64,000 nt of DNA from Pseudomonas viridiflava (GTDB lineage: Bacteria > Pseudomonadota > Gammaproteobacteria > Pseudomonadales > Pseudomonadaceae), in assembly GCF_900590755.1 (NCBI RefSeq), contig NZ_UUOC01000023.1:62001-126000 (forward strand), given 5' to 3'. Below, piece after piece: positions 8,070 through 17,692 of the stretch (positions are counted from its first letter, which is position 1; each line of letters starts with the position of its first letter). The notes beneath the pieces were generated by a model. The model searched no databases and was not told the DNA's origin. It worked only from the letters and a program-made list of their open reading frames with translations. A program made the position numbers and the translations under genes.

Positions 8070-8486
8070 TCAGCTCAGACGATTTGCACCAACGTGGTCG
8101 GCACCATCAGCAGCGAGGCGGTTAGCACCAACGTGGTCGGAGCCATCAGCAGCGAGGCGATTTGCACCAACGTGGTCGGAGCCGTCAGCAGCGAGGCGGT
8201 TAGCACCAACGTGGTCGGAGCCGTCAGCAGCGAGGCGGTTAGCACCAACGTGGTCGGAGCCGTCAGCAGCGAGGCGGTTAGCACCAACGTGGTCGGAGCC
8301 GTCAGCAGCGAGGCGGTTTGCACCAACGTGGTCGGAACCGTCAGCAGCAACAACAATGGCGGCCGGGGTTGGGTCTATCAGGTTGGTGTTGTTATTGCCT
8401 GGAAGGCTTGGAAGCTGTGGCGAAGCGAAAGCGCTAGAAGCCAGTACGGAGAAGGCCAGGCCGAAGATCAGTTTGGAAGTTTTCAT
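8070..8486 (-). CDS. Secreted protein made of seven 13-residue tandem repeats
   Basis: A 138-residue protein. Residues 1-21 form a clear Sec signal peptide (positively charged start, hydrophobic core, AFA cleavage site). A proline/asparagine-rich linker covers residues 22-46. The rest is seven exact-length copies of AADGSDHVGANRL plus a final serine; the last copy has Ala for the first Ser. It is therefore mature, small, polar and probably periplasmic or extracellular. It has its own terminator and stands alone between the glycan operon and the chemoreceptors. I do not recognise a function. Candidates are a cell-surface or structural repeat protein, a metal- or ligand-binding array (one Asp-His pair per unit), or a precursor of repeated peptides. 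Confidence 0.8.
   Translation of the reverse strand: MKTSKLIFGLAFSVLASSAFASPQLPSLPGNNNTNLIDPTPAAIVVAADGSDHVGANRLAADGSDHVGANRLAADGSDHVGANRLAADGSDHVGANRLAADGSDHVGANRLAADGSDHVGANRLAADGADHVGANRLS
8076..8348 (-). repeat. Seven 39-bp tandem repeats inside the secreted-protein gene
   Basis: Exactly 273 bases, seven units of 39, each encoding one 13-residue repeat. Units are almost identical at the DNA level, which points to recent expansion or active homogenisation. The unit is a multiple of three, so gain or loss of a unit keeps the frame. Confidence 0.95.
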
Positions 8487-8633
8487 GGTAGTTGCTCCAG
8501 ATCGGGTTAGTTGTTAACTCGGTATGGAGGCAATGCTACGCCGCTGAGATTTATTAAGAAGTCAATGCGATCACTACCAATCATTGTCCAAATTGATAGT
8601 TGGGAGCGGTCAATTGAAATTACCAGCGATACC

Positions 8634-8816
8634 TGTGGGAGCGGTGCTTGCTCGCGATGCAGGCGCTGAGGTGTGTCAGGCACGCCGCGTTATCGTTCAT
8701 CGTCCGAGTGCGGCCCAGACCAAGCTCACTCCTGCAGGAGATCACCGAACCTGTGGGAGCGAGGCTTGCCCGCGAATGAGGCGCTGAGGTGGCCCAGACC
8801 AAGCGCACCCCTACAG
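8634..8816. repeat. Degenerate REP cluster (GGGAGCGAGGCTTGCCCGCGA type)
   Basis: Several decayed REP units in both orientations fill most of the gap between the repeat-protein gene and the first chemoreceptor. The rest of the 8487-8633 gap holds only the promoter side of the repeat-protein gene; nothing else is visible there. Confidence 0.7.
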
Positions 8817-8818
8817 AG

Positions 8819-10738
8819 TCAAACCTTGAACCGGCTAACCATCATCTGTAGCTGATTACCCAACCGTGCCAGCTCGACGCTGGAGGCGGCGGTTTCTTCG
8901 CTGGCGGAGGCGGTTTGTTCGGAGATGTCGCGCACGCTGATGATGCTGCGGCTGATCTCTTCTGCCACTGAGCTCTGCTGCTCGGCAGCCGCTGCGATCT
9001 GTTGGTTCATGGCCTGGATGCTGGACACCGTCTGCGTGATGCTGCTCAGTGAGGTGCCAGCCTTGCGGGTCAGGGTGACGCTGCTGTCGGTCAGCTCACG
9101 GCTGCTGAGCATGATGCTCGACACCTGCCGTGTACCGTTCTGCAGACCGCTGACCAGGGTTTCAATTTCTTCGGTCGACTGCTGAGTCCGCTGAGCAAGG
9201 CCACGAACTTCGTCGGCCACTACCGCAAAACCTCGACCAGCCTCACCCGCGCGGGCGGCTTCAATGGCTGCGTTGAGGGCCAGCAGATTGGTCTGCTCAG
9301 CAACGGCTTTGATCACGTCCATGACTTTGCCGATCTTGTCGCTTTCCTGCTCCAGCTGGGTCATTGCGTCAGCTGAGCGGCCCACTTCGGCCGCCAGGCG
9401 TTCGATTTGCGTGACTGCTTCAGCAACCACTTTGTCACCCGCGCGAGCTTCGGTATCTGCTGCCGATGCCGCCATGGAAGCTTGCTCGGCGTTGCGTGCA
9501 ACCTCCTGAACCGTGGCCGACATCTCGTTCATGGCGGTCGCCACCTGGTCGGTCTCGACCTTCTGGCTGTTGACCCCGGCGCTGGTCTGTTCAGTGACTG
9601 CCGACAACTGTTCAGCCGCGCTGGCGATCTGGGTGACACCATCGCGAATGCCGCTGATCAAGTCGCGCAGGGTGCCGCCCATGCGCTGGATGCCCTGTTG
9701 CAACTGACCCAGCTCGTCGCGACGGGTCACGGCGACGTCATGGGTCAGATCGCCAGACGCAATGCGCTCGACCACCAGCAAAGTGTCCTGAAGCGGCCGG
9801 GTAATCTGGCGGGTGATGATCGTGGCAGCCAGGACGCCCAGCACCAGGGCCAGCAAGGTAAAACCGACTTGCAGATTGAGCGCCCGATCGGTGTTCTGCT
9901 GGCGAGCCTTGAGCTGGAAGTCATACATGGCATCGCTGGTTTGCGTGATTGCCTTGCCTTGCTCCAGGGTTTCCTTCGTCGCGGCGACCACATCGGCATT
10001 GGCGCCGGTGAAGCGCTGTACAGCCGCACGGTAGTTGATCAATGCGGCTTCAAGTTGTTTGAGTGTGTCGGCGTGCTCGGCACCGAAGCGCGCGTTCAGC
10101 GGGGCCATGCCCTTGATGGCGACTTCAAGTTGTTGCGTGGCTTTTGCCTGGGTATCCGGTGTGGCGTTGCCGGTGTAGCCACGGACTTCGTAGCGCACCA
10201 GAGTCAGGTTTTCCTTGGCCGTCATGATGTCTTGCCAGGCTTCGAAGCGCTCCTCGGAGACGGGCATCTTGCGCACGTCATCCATGATCAAGCCAATCAT
10301 CTCGGCGCCTTTGGCGGCATGCACGCCCATCTCTTTGCGCACCGCAGCGTCGGTCTTGTAGGCCTCGCGCATCTTGCTCAGGGACTTCTGGTAGTCCGCT
10401 GTCAGACCGTTGATCTTCTGCAGATTGCCAAGGTTGGTGGCGGTGGCGAAAACGCTCGAGAGTTTCTTTTGCTGCGCGTCGAATTTATTCAGAGCGGTCT
10501 GGGCCACGTCGGCGCTTTTCTCATCACCCTTGTCCACCACGTACTGCAAACGTGCCGAGTTCACATCGTCGAGCAGCGCGTTGAGCTCAGTGATGTCGAC
10601 CATCCGGTCGCTACGCTCAATCAGCTTGCTGATGCTGCTCCAGCCCACCACTGCCAGTAGCCCTGTCAGAACCAGGACTACGCCGAAACCCAGCGCCAGT
10701 TTCATTTTGACGCTGATATTTGCAAACCATGTGTTCAT
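8819..10738 (-). CDS. Methyl-accepting chemotaxis protein with HBM-type sensor domain
   Basis: A 639-residue chemoreceptor. Transmembrane helix 1 covers about residues 10-31, and a large all-helical periplasmic domain of about 250 residues follows, with the layout of the helical bimodular (HBM) domain of P. putida McpS/McpQ, which are almost the same length. Transmembrane helix 2 is near residues 285-305, then a HAMP domain ([20 protein letters not shown]) and the coiled-coil signalling domain with the conserved tip [20 protein letters not shown]. There is no C-terminal CheR/CheB-tethering pentapeptide. Ribosome binding site AAGGAGAG. HBM receptors known so far sense organic acids or polyamine-type ligands; the ligand here is not predicted. 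Confidence 0.92.
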   Translation of the reverse strand: MNTWFANISVKMKLALGFGVVLVLTGLLAVVGWSSISKLIERSDRMVDITELNALLDDVNSARLQYVVDKGDEKSADVAQTALNKFDAQQKKLSSVFATATNLGNLQKINGLTADYQKSLSKMREAYKTDAAVRKEMGVHAAKGAEMIGLIMDDVRKMPVSEERFEAWQDIMTAKENLTLVRYEVRGYTGNATPDTQAKATQQLEVAIKGMAPLNARFGAEHADTLKQLEAALINYRAAVQRFTGANADVVAATKETLEQGKAITQTSDAMYDFQLKARQQNTDRALNLQVGFTLLALVLGVLAATIITRQITRPLQDTLLVVERIASGDLTHDVAVTRRDELGQLQQGIQRMGGTLRDLISGIRDGVTQIASAAEQLSAVTEQTSAGVNSQKVETDQVATAMNEMSATVQEVARNAEQASMAASAADTEARAGDKVVAEAVTQIERLAAEVGRSADAMTQLEQESDKIGKVMDVIKAVAEQTNLLALNAAIEAARAGEAGRGFAVVADEVRGLAQRTQQSTEEIETLVSGLQNGTRQVSSIMLSSRELTDSSVTLTRKAGTSLSSITQTVSSIQAMNQQIAAAAEQQSSVAEEISRSIISVRDISEQTASASEETAASSVELARLGNQLQMMVSRFKV

Positions 10739-10949
10739 GACTCTCCTTGGACTTTTTGGCCAGAGCTAACGCGAAGACAACGATGCGGGTTAAAGAGCGG
10801 CGCGACTCGCCGGCGAGACGTTAGTTCAATCTAATTGATATAGATGAATGCATGAATACCAAAAATTATGGCGCCGGGCCATCATTTTTTTGGCGTCAAT
10901 TAATTTACAGGATGAATGGCGCCGCAGTGTGCAGGCTCCAGAAACGCTC

Positions 10950-10972
10950 AAGCCCGGCATTTAGCCGGGCTT
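10950..10972 (-). terminator. Hairpin terminator after the second chemoreceptor gene
   Basis: A perfect 9-bp stem AAGCCCGGC/GCCGGGCTT with a 5-nt loop, 20 bases after the stop codon. The following T tract is weak, so termination may be partial. It separates the two chemoreceptor genes into individual units. Confidence 0.6.
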
Positions 10973-10994
10973 GAGGTGTAATGCGGGTTGAAGG

Positions 10995-12917
10995 TCAGAC
11001 TTTGAAGTGGCTGACCATCATCTGCAACTGTCCGCCCAGGCGGGCCAGCTCAACGCTGGAGGCGGCGGTTTCTTCACTGGCCGAAGCGGTCTGCTCGGAC
11101 ACATCGCGCACGTTGATGATGCTGCGGCTGATCTCTTCGGCCACGGCGCTTTGCTCTTCCGCTGCGGCGGCGATCTGCTGGTTCATCGCCTGAATGTTGG
11201 ACACCGTCAGGGTGATGCTTTCCAAGGAGGTGCCAGCCTTGCGGGTGAGGGTCACGCTGCTTTCGGTCAACTCGCGGCTGCTAAGCATGATGCTCGACAC
11301 TTGCCGCGTGCCGTTTTGCAGGCCAGCGACCAGCGCTTCGATTTCCTCGGTGGACTTCTGCGTGCGTTGGGCCAGGCCGCGCACTTCATCGGCAACCACC
11401 GCAAAACCACGACCGGCTTCACCGGCACGGGCGGCTTCGATGGCGGCGTTGAGGGCCAGCAGGTTGGTTTGCTCGGCAACGGCCTTGATCACGTCCATGA
11501 CCTTGCCGATCTTGTCGCTTTCCTGCTCCAACTGGGTCATGGCGTCGGAAGAGCGCACCACTTCAGCGGCCAGACGTTCGATCTGAACGATTGCCTCGCC
11601 CACCACCTTGTCGCCGGCGCGGGCTTCTTTATCGGCGTTGGAGGCCGCGTGCGAGGCTTGCTCGGCATTGCGCGCAACTTCCTGAACCGTGGCCGTCATT
11701 TCATGCATGGCCGTGGCCACCTGATCGGTTTCGACTTTCTGGTTGTTCACACCGGCGCTGGTTTGTTCGGTCACGGCCGACAGTTCTTCGGCGGCGCTGG
11801 CGATCTGCACCACGCTGTCGCGAATGCCGCCGATCAAGTCACGCAACGTGCTGCCCATGCGCTGAATGCCTTGTTGCAGCTCGCCCAGCTCGTCGCGACG
11901 GGTCACGACCGTGTTCTGAGTCAGGTCGCCGGAAGCGATACGCTCGACCACCATCAGGGTGTCCTGCAATGGGCGGGTAATCTGGCGCGTGATGATCACT
12001 GCTGCGAATACACCCAGGATCAGTGCGATCAAGGTGCAGATCAGTTGCATGTTGCGTGCATCGGCACTTTCGATGTCACGGCGATCCAGCTGGATCTTGT
12101 ACATGTCATCGCTGAGCTTGACGATCGTCTGGCCTTGAGCGGTCATGTTTTTACGCAAGCTAGCGAGATCGTTGATGGTGGTCTTGAAGCTCACCAGCGA
12201 GTTGCGATAGGCGCCGAGCGCTCCTTCCAGTTGCTTGAGACGTTCGGCCTGAACACCGCTGAACGTCGCGCTAACAGCCTGCAGGTTTTTGAGTGCGTCT
12301 TCGATCTGGCCCAGGGCTTTCTTTTCGTTTTCCGCGTTGGTGTTGCCGGTATAGCCGCGGGTTTCATAACGCACCCGCATCAGGTCTTCGCGAACCTTGG
12401 TGATGGCCTGATATTGCTCGAAACGGCGCTCGTCATCAGGCGCCAGGCTCAGTACATCAGTGCTGATCTGGTCGATCAGGGCATTGCCTTTATCGGCGTT
12501 GGTGCCCAAGTCGTCGCGCACGCTGTTGCTGGTTTTATAGCCGGTACGCATCGCCACGAGACCTTTCTCGTATTCGGCGATGACCGTGCTCAGCTGTTGC
12601 AGCAGGGCGATGTTTTCAGGGCTCTTGAAACTCTTCAGCAGTTTTTCCTGCTGCGCCTTGAAGCCGTCCAGCGAAACCTGCACGGTCTGGGCCACGGTGT
12701 CGTCACCGTCGGCCACCATGTATTGCAGACGTGTCACCCGCAATTTGGTCAATTGAGCATTGAGCTCGGTGATATCACTCATCCAGTTACTGCGGTCGAT
12801 GAGTTTGCTCAAGCTGTTCCAGCCCGTAAGGGCAAGAAGGGCAGTAAAAATCAAAACCAACCCGAAACCCAGGGCCAGCTTCATGTTGACGCTGATATTG
12901 GCAAACCAGCTGTTCAT
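10995..12917 (-). CDS. Methyl-accepting chemotaxis protein with HBM-type sensor domain (paralogue)
   Basis: A 640-residue paralogue of the preceding receptor with the same plan: membrane helix at about 10-31, helical bimodular periplasmic domain, second membrane helix near 285-305, HAMP domain, then a cytoplasmic signalling domain nearly identical over the tip region ([17 protein letters not shown]). The periplasmic domains differ much more than the cytoplasmic parts, as expected after duplication with new ligand specificity. The N-terminal segment [19 protein letters not shown] is very close to what I recall of McpS. Ribosome binding site GGAGAAAACACA. A GCCGATAG element lies about 100 bases upstream and could be part of a flagellar-sigma (FliA) promoter, but a matching -35 is not clear. 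Confidence 0.92.
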   Translation of the reverse strand: MNSWFANISVNMKLALGFGLVLIFTALLALTGWNSLSKLIDRSNWMSDITELNAQLTKLRVTRLQYMVADGDDTVAQTVQVSLDGFKAQQEKLLKSFKSPENIALLQQLSTVIAEYEKGLVAMRTGYKTSNSVRDDLGTNADKGNALIDQISTDVLSLAPDDERRFEQYQAITKVREDLMRVRYETRGYTGNTNAENEKKALGQIEDALKNLQAVSATFSGVQAERLKQLEGALGAYRNSLVSFKTTINDLASLRKNMTAQGQTIVKLSDDMYKIQLDRRDIESADARNMQLICTLIALILGVFAAVIITRQITRPLQDTLMVVERIASGDLTQNTVVTRRDELGELQQGIQRMGSTLRDLIGGIRDSVVQIASAAEELSAVTEQTSAGVNNQKVETDQVATAMHEMTATVQEVARNAEQASHAASNADKEARAGDKVVGEAIVQIERLAAEVVRSSDAMTQLEQESDKIGKVMDVIKAVAEQTNLLALNAAIEAARAGEAGRGFAVVADEVRGLAQRTQKSTEEIEALVAGLQNGTRQVSSIMLSSRELTESSVTLTRKAGTSLESITLTVSNIQAMNQQIAAAAEEQSAVAEEISRSIINVRDVSEQTASASEETAASSVELARLGGQLQMMVSHFKV

Positions 12918-13371
12918 TGTGTTTTCTCCACGAATTTATTTCTTTTGAAGGTCAGTCACAGCCGGAAGATTTTTGTTTTTAAACCCGCAAAGTACCTGCA
13001 CATCAGCCTATCGGCGGGTATTTGAATAACCTGAAGGATCCCATCTTAAAAAGTGACCGGGCGGTTTTAATCGTTTGTTGGGACGGTATTACCCTTCGAA
13101 AAAGTTATAAGTATTAGCGATTTGCCGTGTTTTTGACGTCAAGGATGGCGTAGTGATGGCGCATTTATAGGCTGGGTTCGACTCTGTGAATGATTCTGTC
13201 TCGACGGCCGCAACTGTGCGTTAGTAGTCAAAAGGCCACTATTCGTCGGAAATATTACAGAAACACATTTTTGGGCCGACACGAATGGACCAGCTCAGTG
13301 TCAATGCATGCTAGCGGGCTACATCGGAAGGGATAATTCGATGGGCTGTCACCCATTCAGAGCCATCCCTG
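12918..13371. other. Divergent intergenic region between chemoreceptor and GGDEF-EAL gene
   Basis: About 450 bases without a gene. It must carry promoters for both divergent neighbours. Apart from the possible FliA -10 element near 13008-13015 (minus strand) I see no repeats, terminators or convincing small ORFs. Confidence 0.4.
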
Positions 13372-15309
13372 ATGAAAAAATCACTGCTGAGCAAACTTCG
13401 CTCGTTGATGTCCGTACCCAAGGACAATCCCGGCCTGATCAAGGCGCAATACATCGCGCTGTCCCGACAACTGCCGATGATGTATTTCATCCTGTTGGTC
13501 AACACCCTGGTGCTGGCAGGCACGCATTATTCGGCGGCACCTGGCTGGCTGGCGATCGGCTGTCCGTTCCTGATGACTGTCTTCGGCACCAAGCGCGCCG
13601 TGGAGTGGTGGCGCTCGCGCAATAACCTGCCCAGCCCGGAGCGCATGCTCGCCGCGATCAAACGCACCAACCACCTGGCGCCTTTCGTGGCGCTGGCGTT
13701 TACCGCATGGTCGCTGGCACTGTTTCCTTACGGCGATGTGTACGGCCAGACTCACGTTGCCTTCTATATGGCTATCACCGTGATCGCCTGCATTTTTTGC
13801 ATGATGCATCTGCTGCCTGCCGCGCTGGCCACCACCGCGGTGGTCAACACCGGATTCGTGGTGTTTTTCGGCACCACCAACAACATCACGTTTATCGCAA
13901 CGGCCATCGACGTGCTGCTGGTTTCGATCGCGATGCTCTCCATCCTCAAAAGCCAGTACGGGGATTTCACCCGGCTGGTGAACATGCAGGCGCAAACCGA
14001 AAAGCTCAGCAATGAGAACCAGCAAATGGCCAACCTGGACAGCCTGACCGGGCTGGCCAACCGTCGAAAGTTCTTCACTCGGCTGGACGCTGTGCTGGGC
14101 AGTGCCCGTTTGAATGGTGATCGCCTGGCGGTGGGGCTAATCGATCTGGATGGCTTCAAGCCTGTCAACGACCTGTACGGGCACAGCGTGGGCGACAAGT
14201 TGTTGTACCAGGTGGGGCAGCGATTGACCGGTCTGCTCGATGAAACTGTGCACCTGGCCCGGCTGGGAGGCGATGAGTTTGCGCTGATCATCACCGCTGC
14301 CAAGACCGATGAGCAGTTACTGGCGTTTGGCGAAGAGATCTGCGCCCGCATGCGTGAGCCGTTTTTGCTGGTGGATATTCCGATTCAGATCAGCGCGTCG
14401 CTGGGATTGGCGACATTTCCTGATCTGGCCTCCAGCGAAACCGAAATCTACGAATATGCGGACTTCGCGCTGTACCAGAGCAAACGTAATCGCCCTGGTA
14501 CGGTCTGCCTGTTCTCGGCTGCGCACCGCCAGCAACTCAACCGCCAGGGGGTGGCGGAGCAGGCCCTGCGCCGGGCTGATCTGGAAGAAGAGTTCCATCT
14601 GGTGTTCCAGCCAATCGTGGATGTTCACACCCAACAGACCGTGGCTTTCGAGGCCCTGGCGCGCTGGCAGAGCCCGGAACTGGGCAACGTACCGCCCAGC
14701 GAATTCATACCGATTGCCGAGCGCATCGGCATGGTCAATCGCCTGACCGCACCGCTGCTGAGCAAGGCGTTGCAGGCCGCCAGGTCCTGGCCAAGCGGCG
14801 TTCGGCTGTCCTTCAATCTGTCGGCTCACGATTGTGGATCTGAAGAAGCCGCGCAGCTGATCGCCCGGATCATTCAGAGCAGTGAGTTTGATCCGTCCTG
14901 TCTGGATCTGGAAATCACCGAGACGGCGGTGATCCAGGACCTGGCGCAGACTCAACGCGCTATCGCCCTGTTTCGCAGTCTGGGCTGCGGTATTTCTCTG
15001 GACGACTTTGGCACCGGCTATTCAAGCCTGAGCCAGATCCATGCCTTGTCCCTGACCAAACTCAAAGTTGATCGCACTTTCGTCACTGACATCCACCTGA
15101 ACCCCGCCAGCTTCAAGATCGTCAAATCGCTGCTGGCGCTGTGTGTCGATATGCAACTGGAATGCATCGTCGAAGGCGTTGAAACCGAAGCCGAACTCGG
15201 CGCCCTGAAAAGTCTGGGCTGCGCCCGCGCCCAAGGCTACCTGTTCTCTCGACCAATGCCCTTGAGCCAGATTGGCCTGTGGTTTGAACGCGAGCGCGAG
15301 CTGGCTTGA
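13372..15309 (+). CDS. Membrane GGDEF-EAL protein (c-di-GMP synthesis/hydrolysis)
   Basis: A 645-residue protein with about five or six membrane helices in residues 30-200, a GGDEF domain (intact LARLGGDEFALII) and an EAL domain (intact VAFEALARW). In the EAL domain the catalytic set looks complete: SFNLSAHD, EITET, DDFGTGYSSL, KLKVD and VEGVE. No RxxD inhibitory site is found five residues before GGDEF. The protein may be bifunctional or mainly a phosphodiesterase; sequence alone does not decide. The N-terminal membrane module is not a family I can name. The start at 13372 has only a weak ribosome binding site, and an internal ATG at 13408 is possible. Confidence 0.9.
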   Translation: MKKSLLSKLRSLMSVPKDNPGLIKAQYIALSRQLPMMYFILLVNTLVLAGTHYSAAPGWLAIGCPFLMTVFGTKRAVEWWRSRNNLPSPERMLAAIKRTNHLAPFVALAFTAWSLALFPYGDVYGQTHVAFYMAITVIACIFCMMHLLPAALATTAVVNTGFVVFFGTTNNITFIATAIDVLLVSIAMLSILKSQYGDFTRLVNMQAQTEKLSNENQQMANLDSLTGLANRRKFFTRLDAVLGSARLNGDRLAVGLIDLDGFKPVNDLYGHSVGDKLLYQVGQRLTGLLDETVHLARLGGDEFALIITAAKTDEQLLAFGEEICARMREPFLLVDIPIQISASLGLATFPDLASSETEIYEYADFALYQSKRNRPGTVCLFSAAHRQQLNRQGVAEQALRRADLEEEFHLVFQPIVDVHTQQTVAFEALARWQSPELGNVPPSEFIPIAERIGMVNRLTAPLLSKALQAARSWPSGVRLSFNLSAHDCGSEEAAQLIARIIQSSEFDPSCLDLEITETAVIQDLAQTQRAIALFRSLGCGISLDDFGTGYSSLSQIHALSLTKLKVDRTFVTDIHLNPASFKIVKSLLALCVDMQLECIVEGVETEAELGALKSLGCARAQGYLFSRPMPLSQIGLWFERERELA

Positions 15310-15359
15310 TGCCTATACTCCAAGGCAGCGTCTGATGTCCTGCTGTGAACGCTTGACCC

Positions 15360-15450
15360 TGTAGGAGTGAGCTTGCTCGCGATGGCGGTGTTCCGGCAGA
15401 AAGATTTATAGGGGATTTGACTGCCTCTTCGCGAGCAAGCTCGCTCCCAC
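15360..15450. repeat. REP/BIME inverted pair (GGAGTGAGCTTGCTCGCGA type)
   Basis: Two facing REP units separated by about 45 bases, between the GGDEF-EAL gene and mmsB. Confidence 0.9.
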
Positions 15451-15520
15451 GGTGACCTCGTCCATCCAGATATTTGCGCGTTGTTTGATAAGCGCGCACG
15501 AGGAACCCCGCGCCAAGGAG

Positions 15521-15528
15521 AACAACAA
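15521..15528 (+). promoter_or_regulatory. Possible Crc/Hfq catabolite-repression motif at the mmsB start
   Basis: The ribosome binding site runs directly into AACAACAA, ending at the ATG. This fits the AAnAAnAA pattern through which Crc/Hfq blocks translation of secondary-carbon genes in Pseudomonas. Match by eye only. Confidence 0.4.
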
Positions 15529-16415
15529 TGAAAATCGCATTCATAGGCCTGGGCAACATGGGCGCGCCCATGGCCCGTAATCTGCTCAAGGCCGGGCATC
15601 ACTTGCATCTGTTCGACCTGAACACGAGCATCCTCAACGAACTGGCGGCGTTGGGCGGGCGTATCAGTGAATCGCCCAAACATGCCGCTCAGGGCGTCGA
15701 GCTAGTCATCACCATGCTGCCCGCTGCGGCTCATGTGCGCAGCGTGTACCTGGACGAAGACGGCGTCCTTGCCGGGATTGGTTCCGGCGTACCCGCAGTG
15801 GATTGCAGCACCATCGACCCGCAAACCATCCGCGACGTCGCAGCTGTGGCTGCCAGGCAAGGCGTGATGTTAGGCGACGCGCCGGTCTCCGGCGGGACAG
15901 GCGGCGCTCAGGCCGGGACCTTGACCTTCATGGTCGGCGCCAGCGATGAGCATTTTGAAATCCTCAAGCCGGTGCTGGCGAAAATGGGCAAGAACATCGT
16001 CCATTGCGGCGACATCGGCACTGGGCAAATCGCCAAAATCTGCAACAACCTGCTGCTGGGCATCTCGATGATTGGCGTGGCCGAAGCCATGGCGCTGGGA
16101 GATTCGCTGGGTATCGACACCGATGTGCTGGCGAAGATCATCAACACTTCAACCGGTCGTTGCTGGAGTTCGGAGATGTACAACCCTTGGCCAGGCATCG
16201 TCGAAACTGCTCCCGCGTCCAGGGGCTACACCGGTGGTTTTGGCGCCGAACTGATGCTCAAGGACCTGGGCCTGGCCACCGAAGCAGCACGCATCGCCCA
16301 CCAACCAGTCATCCTCGGCGCCGTGGCGCAGCAGCTTTATCAGGCGATGAGTTTGCGTGGGGAGGGTGGCAAGGATTTCTCGGCGATTGTTGAGGGGTAT
16401 CGCCGGAAAGATTGA
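15528..16415 (+). CDS. mmsB: 3-hydroxyisobutyrate dehydrogenase family protein
   Basis: A 295-residue NAD-dependent beta-hydroxyacid dehydrogenase. The N terminus IAFIGLGNMGAPMARN matches the family signature. DAPVSGGTGGAQAGTL is the substrate-binding loop, and the lysine of QIAKICNNLLLG is the expected catalytic residue. The segment YNPWPG...GYTGGF...MLKDLGLA is characteristic of MmsB of valine catabolism as I recall it. It oxidises 3-hydroxyisobutyrate to methylmalonate semialdehyde if the assignment holds; tartronate semialdehyde reductase is the alternative. Ribosome binding site AAGGAG. The usual partner mmsA is not adjacent here, so the gene may be a second copy or have a different substrate. 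Confidence 0.8.
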   Translation: MKIAFIGLGNMGAPMARNLLKAGHHLHLFDLNTSILNELAALGGRISESPKHAAQGVELVITMLPAAAHVRSVYLDEDGVLAGIGSGVPAVDCSTIDPQTIRDVAAVAARQGVMLGDAPVSGGTGGAQAGTLTFMVGASDEHFEILKPVLAKMGKNIVHCGDIGTGQIAKICNNLLLGISMIGVAEAMALGDSLGIDTDVLAKIINTSTGRCWSSEMYNPWPGIVETAPASRGYTGGFGAELMLKDLGLATEAARIAHQPVILGAVAQQLYQAMSLRGEGGKDFSAIVEGYRRKD

Positions 16416-16430
16416 ATGGCGGGGAATCCC

Positions 16431-16580
16431 TGTGGGAGCGGAAGGTGGGCTAGTGGGACCGGCTTTAGCCGGGAAGGCGGCATTTCAATCAATGAATATG
16501 TTGCGGATGTCCCGGCCTCTTCCCGGCTAAAGCCGGTCCCACATGGTCATGTCCGCGTGCGGGCAAGCACCGCCCCCACA
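16431..16580. repeat. Nested REP cluster (GGGACCGGCTTTAGCCGGGA inner pair)
   Basis: An inner facing pair at 16453-16542 is flanked by outer half units (TGTGGGAGCG on the left, GCCCCCACA-like on the right). It lies between the convergent mmsB and quinone oxidoreductase genes, where it could act as a bidirectional transcription barrier. Confidence 0.85.
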
Positions 16581-16590
16581 GGGCGGCATT

Positions 16591-17568
16591 TCAGGCGAGC
16601 AATACTATTTTCCCGACATGACTCCCCGACTCCATATAGGCATGCGCCTCGACCACCTCATCCAACGCGAAGCTTTTGTCGATCACCGGCTTGATCGCGC
16701 CGCTAATCACAGCTGGCCAGACGTCCTGTAACACCCCTGCGACGATGGCCTGTTTGGCGGCAGTCGAGCGATCACGCAATGACGTGGTGTGCAGGGCGGC
16801 GCGTTTGCCCATCATCTTGCCCAGATGGATCGGCGCTTCCCGACCGCTTTGCAGGCCGATCATGACGATCCGGCCGTCCACCGCCAGGGCGTCGATATTG
16901 CGCGCCAGATAGTCTGCGCCCATGTTGTCGAGGATCACGTCTACGCCGCGCCCATCGGTGACGCGCTGCACAACTTCGACGAAATCTTCCTGGCGATAAT
17001 CGATGGTAACGTCTGCGCCCAGTTCGCGGCAGCGTTGCAGCTTGTCCGGCGAACCTGCGGTGGTCAGCACCCGAGCGCCCCAGTGGTGAGCCCACTGAAT
17101 GGCCAACGAGCCAACGCCCCCGGCGCCGCCATGGATCAGCACCGTGTCACCGGGTTGTAAGCGCCCGATGTCCCGCAAATTCGACCATAAGGTACAGGCC
17201 GCTTCCGGCAGGGCGGCGGCTTGCAGCAGCGACAGGCCTTCAGGGCAGGGCAGCACATGCCCCGCCTTCACCGCCACTTGCTCGGCATAACCGCCGCCGG
17301 GCAGCAGCGCACAGACCTTATCGCCAATCTGCCAGCCCGTGACGCCGTCACCCAATGCGGCGATCAACCCGGAGCATTCAATACCGAGGATGTTCTCCCC
17401 CTCGGTTTTCATCACATAAGTGCCACGCCGTTGCAGCAGGTCGGAGTAATTCAGCGCTGTGGCGTGAATGTTGATCAACACCTCACCGGCCTCTGGAGTG
17501 GGATCCGGGCGTTCGACCACTTGCAGCACCTCGGGCGTGCCGAAGGTTTTGAAGATGATGGTTTTCAT
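16591..17568 (-). CDS. NAD(P)H-quinone oxidoreductase, PIG3-like MDR family
   Basis: A 325-residue medium-chain dehydrogenase without the structural zinc site. The N-terminal GroES-like half contains ALNYSDLLQRRGTY, and the NADP-binding half contains VLIHGGAGGVGSLAIQ. This fits the PIG3/QOR group of one-electron quinone or enone reductases. The frame continues upstream through a REP element, but the protein homology begins at MKTIIFKTFG, so the ATG at 17568 is chosen. It is the last gene of a minus-strand group that starts with the ArgH-like lyase, but two REP elements separate it, so co-regulation is uncertain. Confidence 0.85.
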   Translation of the reverse strand: MKTIIFKTFGTPEVLQVVERPDPTPEAGEVLINIHATALNYSDLLQRRGTYVMKTEGENILGIECSGLIAALGDGVTGWQIGDKVCALLPGGGYAEQVAVKAGHVLPCPEGLSLLQAAALPEAACTLWSNLRDIGRLQPGDTVLIHGGAGGVGSLAIQWAHHWGARVLTTAGSPDKLQRCRELGADVTIDYRQEDFVEVVQRVTDGRGVDVILDNMGADYLARNIDALAVDGRIVMIGLQSGREAPIHLGKMMGKRAALHTTSLRDRSTAAKQAIVAGVLQDVWPAVISGAIKPVIDKSFALDEVVEAHAYMESGSHVGKIVLLA

Positions 17569-17598
17569 AGAGCTCAGCCAATTGTTGGAGCAGCGGTC

Positions 17599-17671
17599 TG
17601 TAGGAGCTGCCGAAGGCTGCGAAGGCGGTGTGTCAGGTACAGAGTTTTCGCAGCCTGCGGCAGCTCCTACA
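17599..17671. repeat. REP/BIME inverted pair (GGAGCTGCCGAAGGCTGCGAA type)
   Basis: A facing pair between the second binding-protein gene and the quinone oxidoreductase gene, inside the minus-strand gene series. Confidence 0.9.
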
Positions 17672-17692
17672 GCCAGCCCCGATAGAATTTGG

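Noticed and set aside
8076..8348. Regular repeats that could suggest a CRISPR array
   Set aside because: Units are contiguous without unique spacers, lie inside a protein frame, and no cas gene is nearby.
8094..8510. Repetitive 138-codon open frame on the + strand across the 39-bp repeats
   Set aside because: The repeat unit is a multiple of three, so any stop-free frame stays open. Only the minus strand has a signal peptide and a terminator in the right place.
11007..13025. 672-codon open frame on the + strand opposite the second chemoreceptor
   Set aside because: It mirrors a well-supported chemoreceptor gene. Long antisense frames are common in GC-rich coding DNA, and the product is low-complexity and resembles no family.
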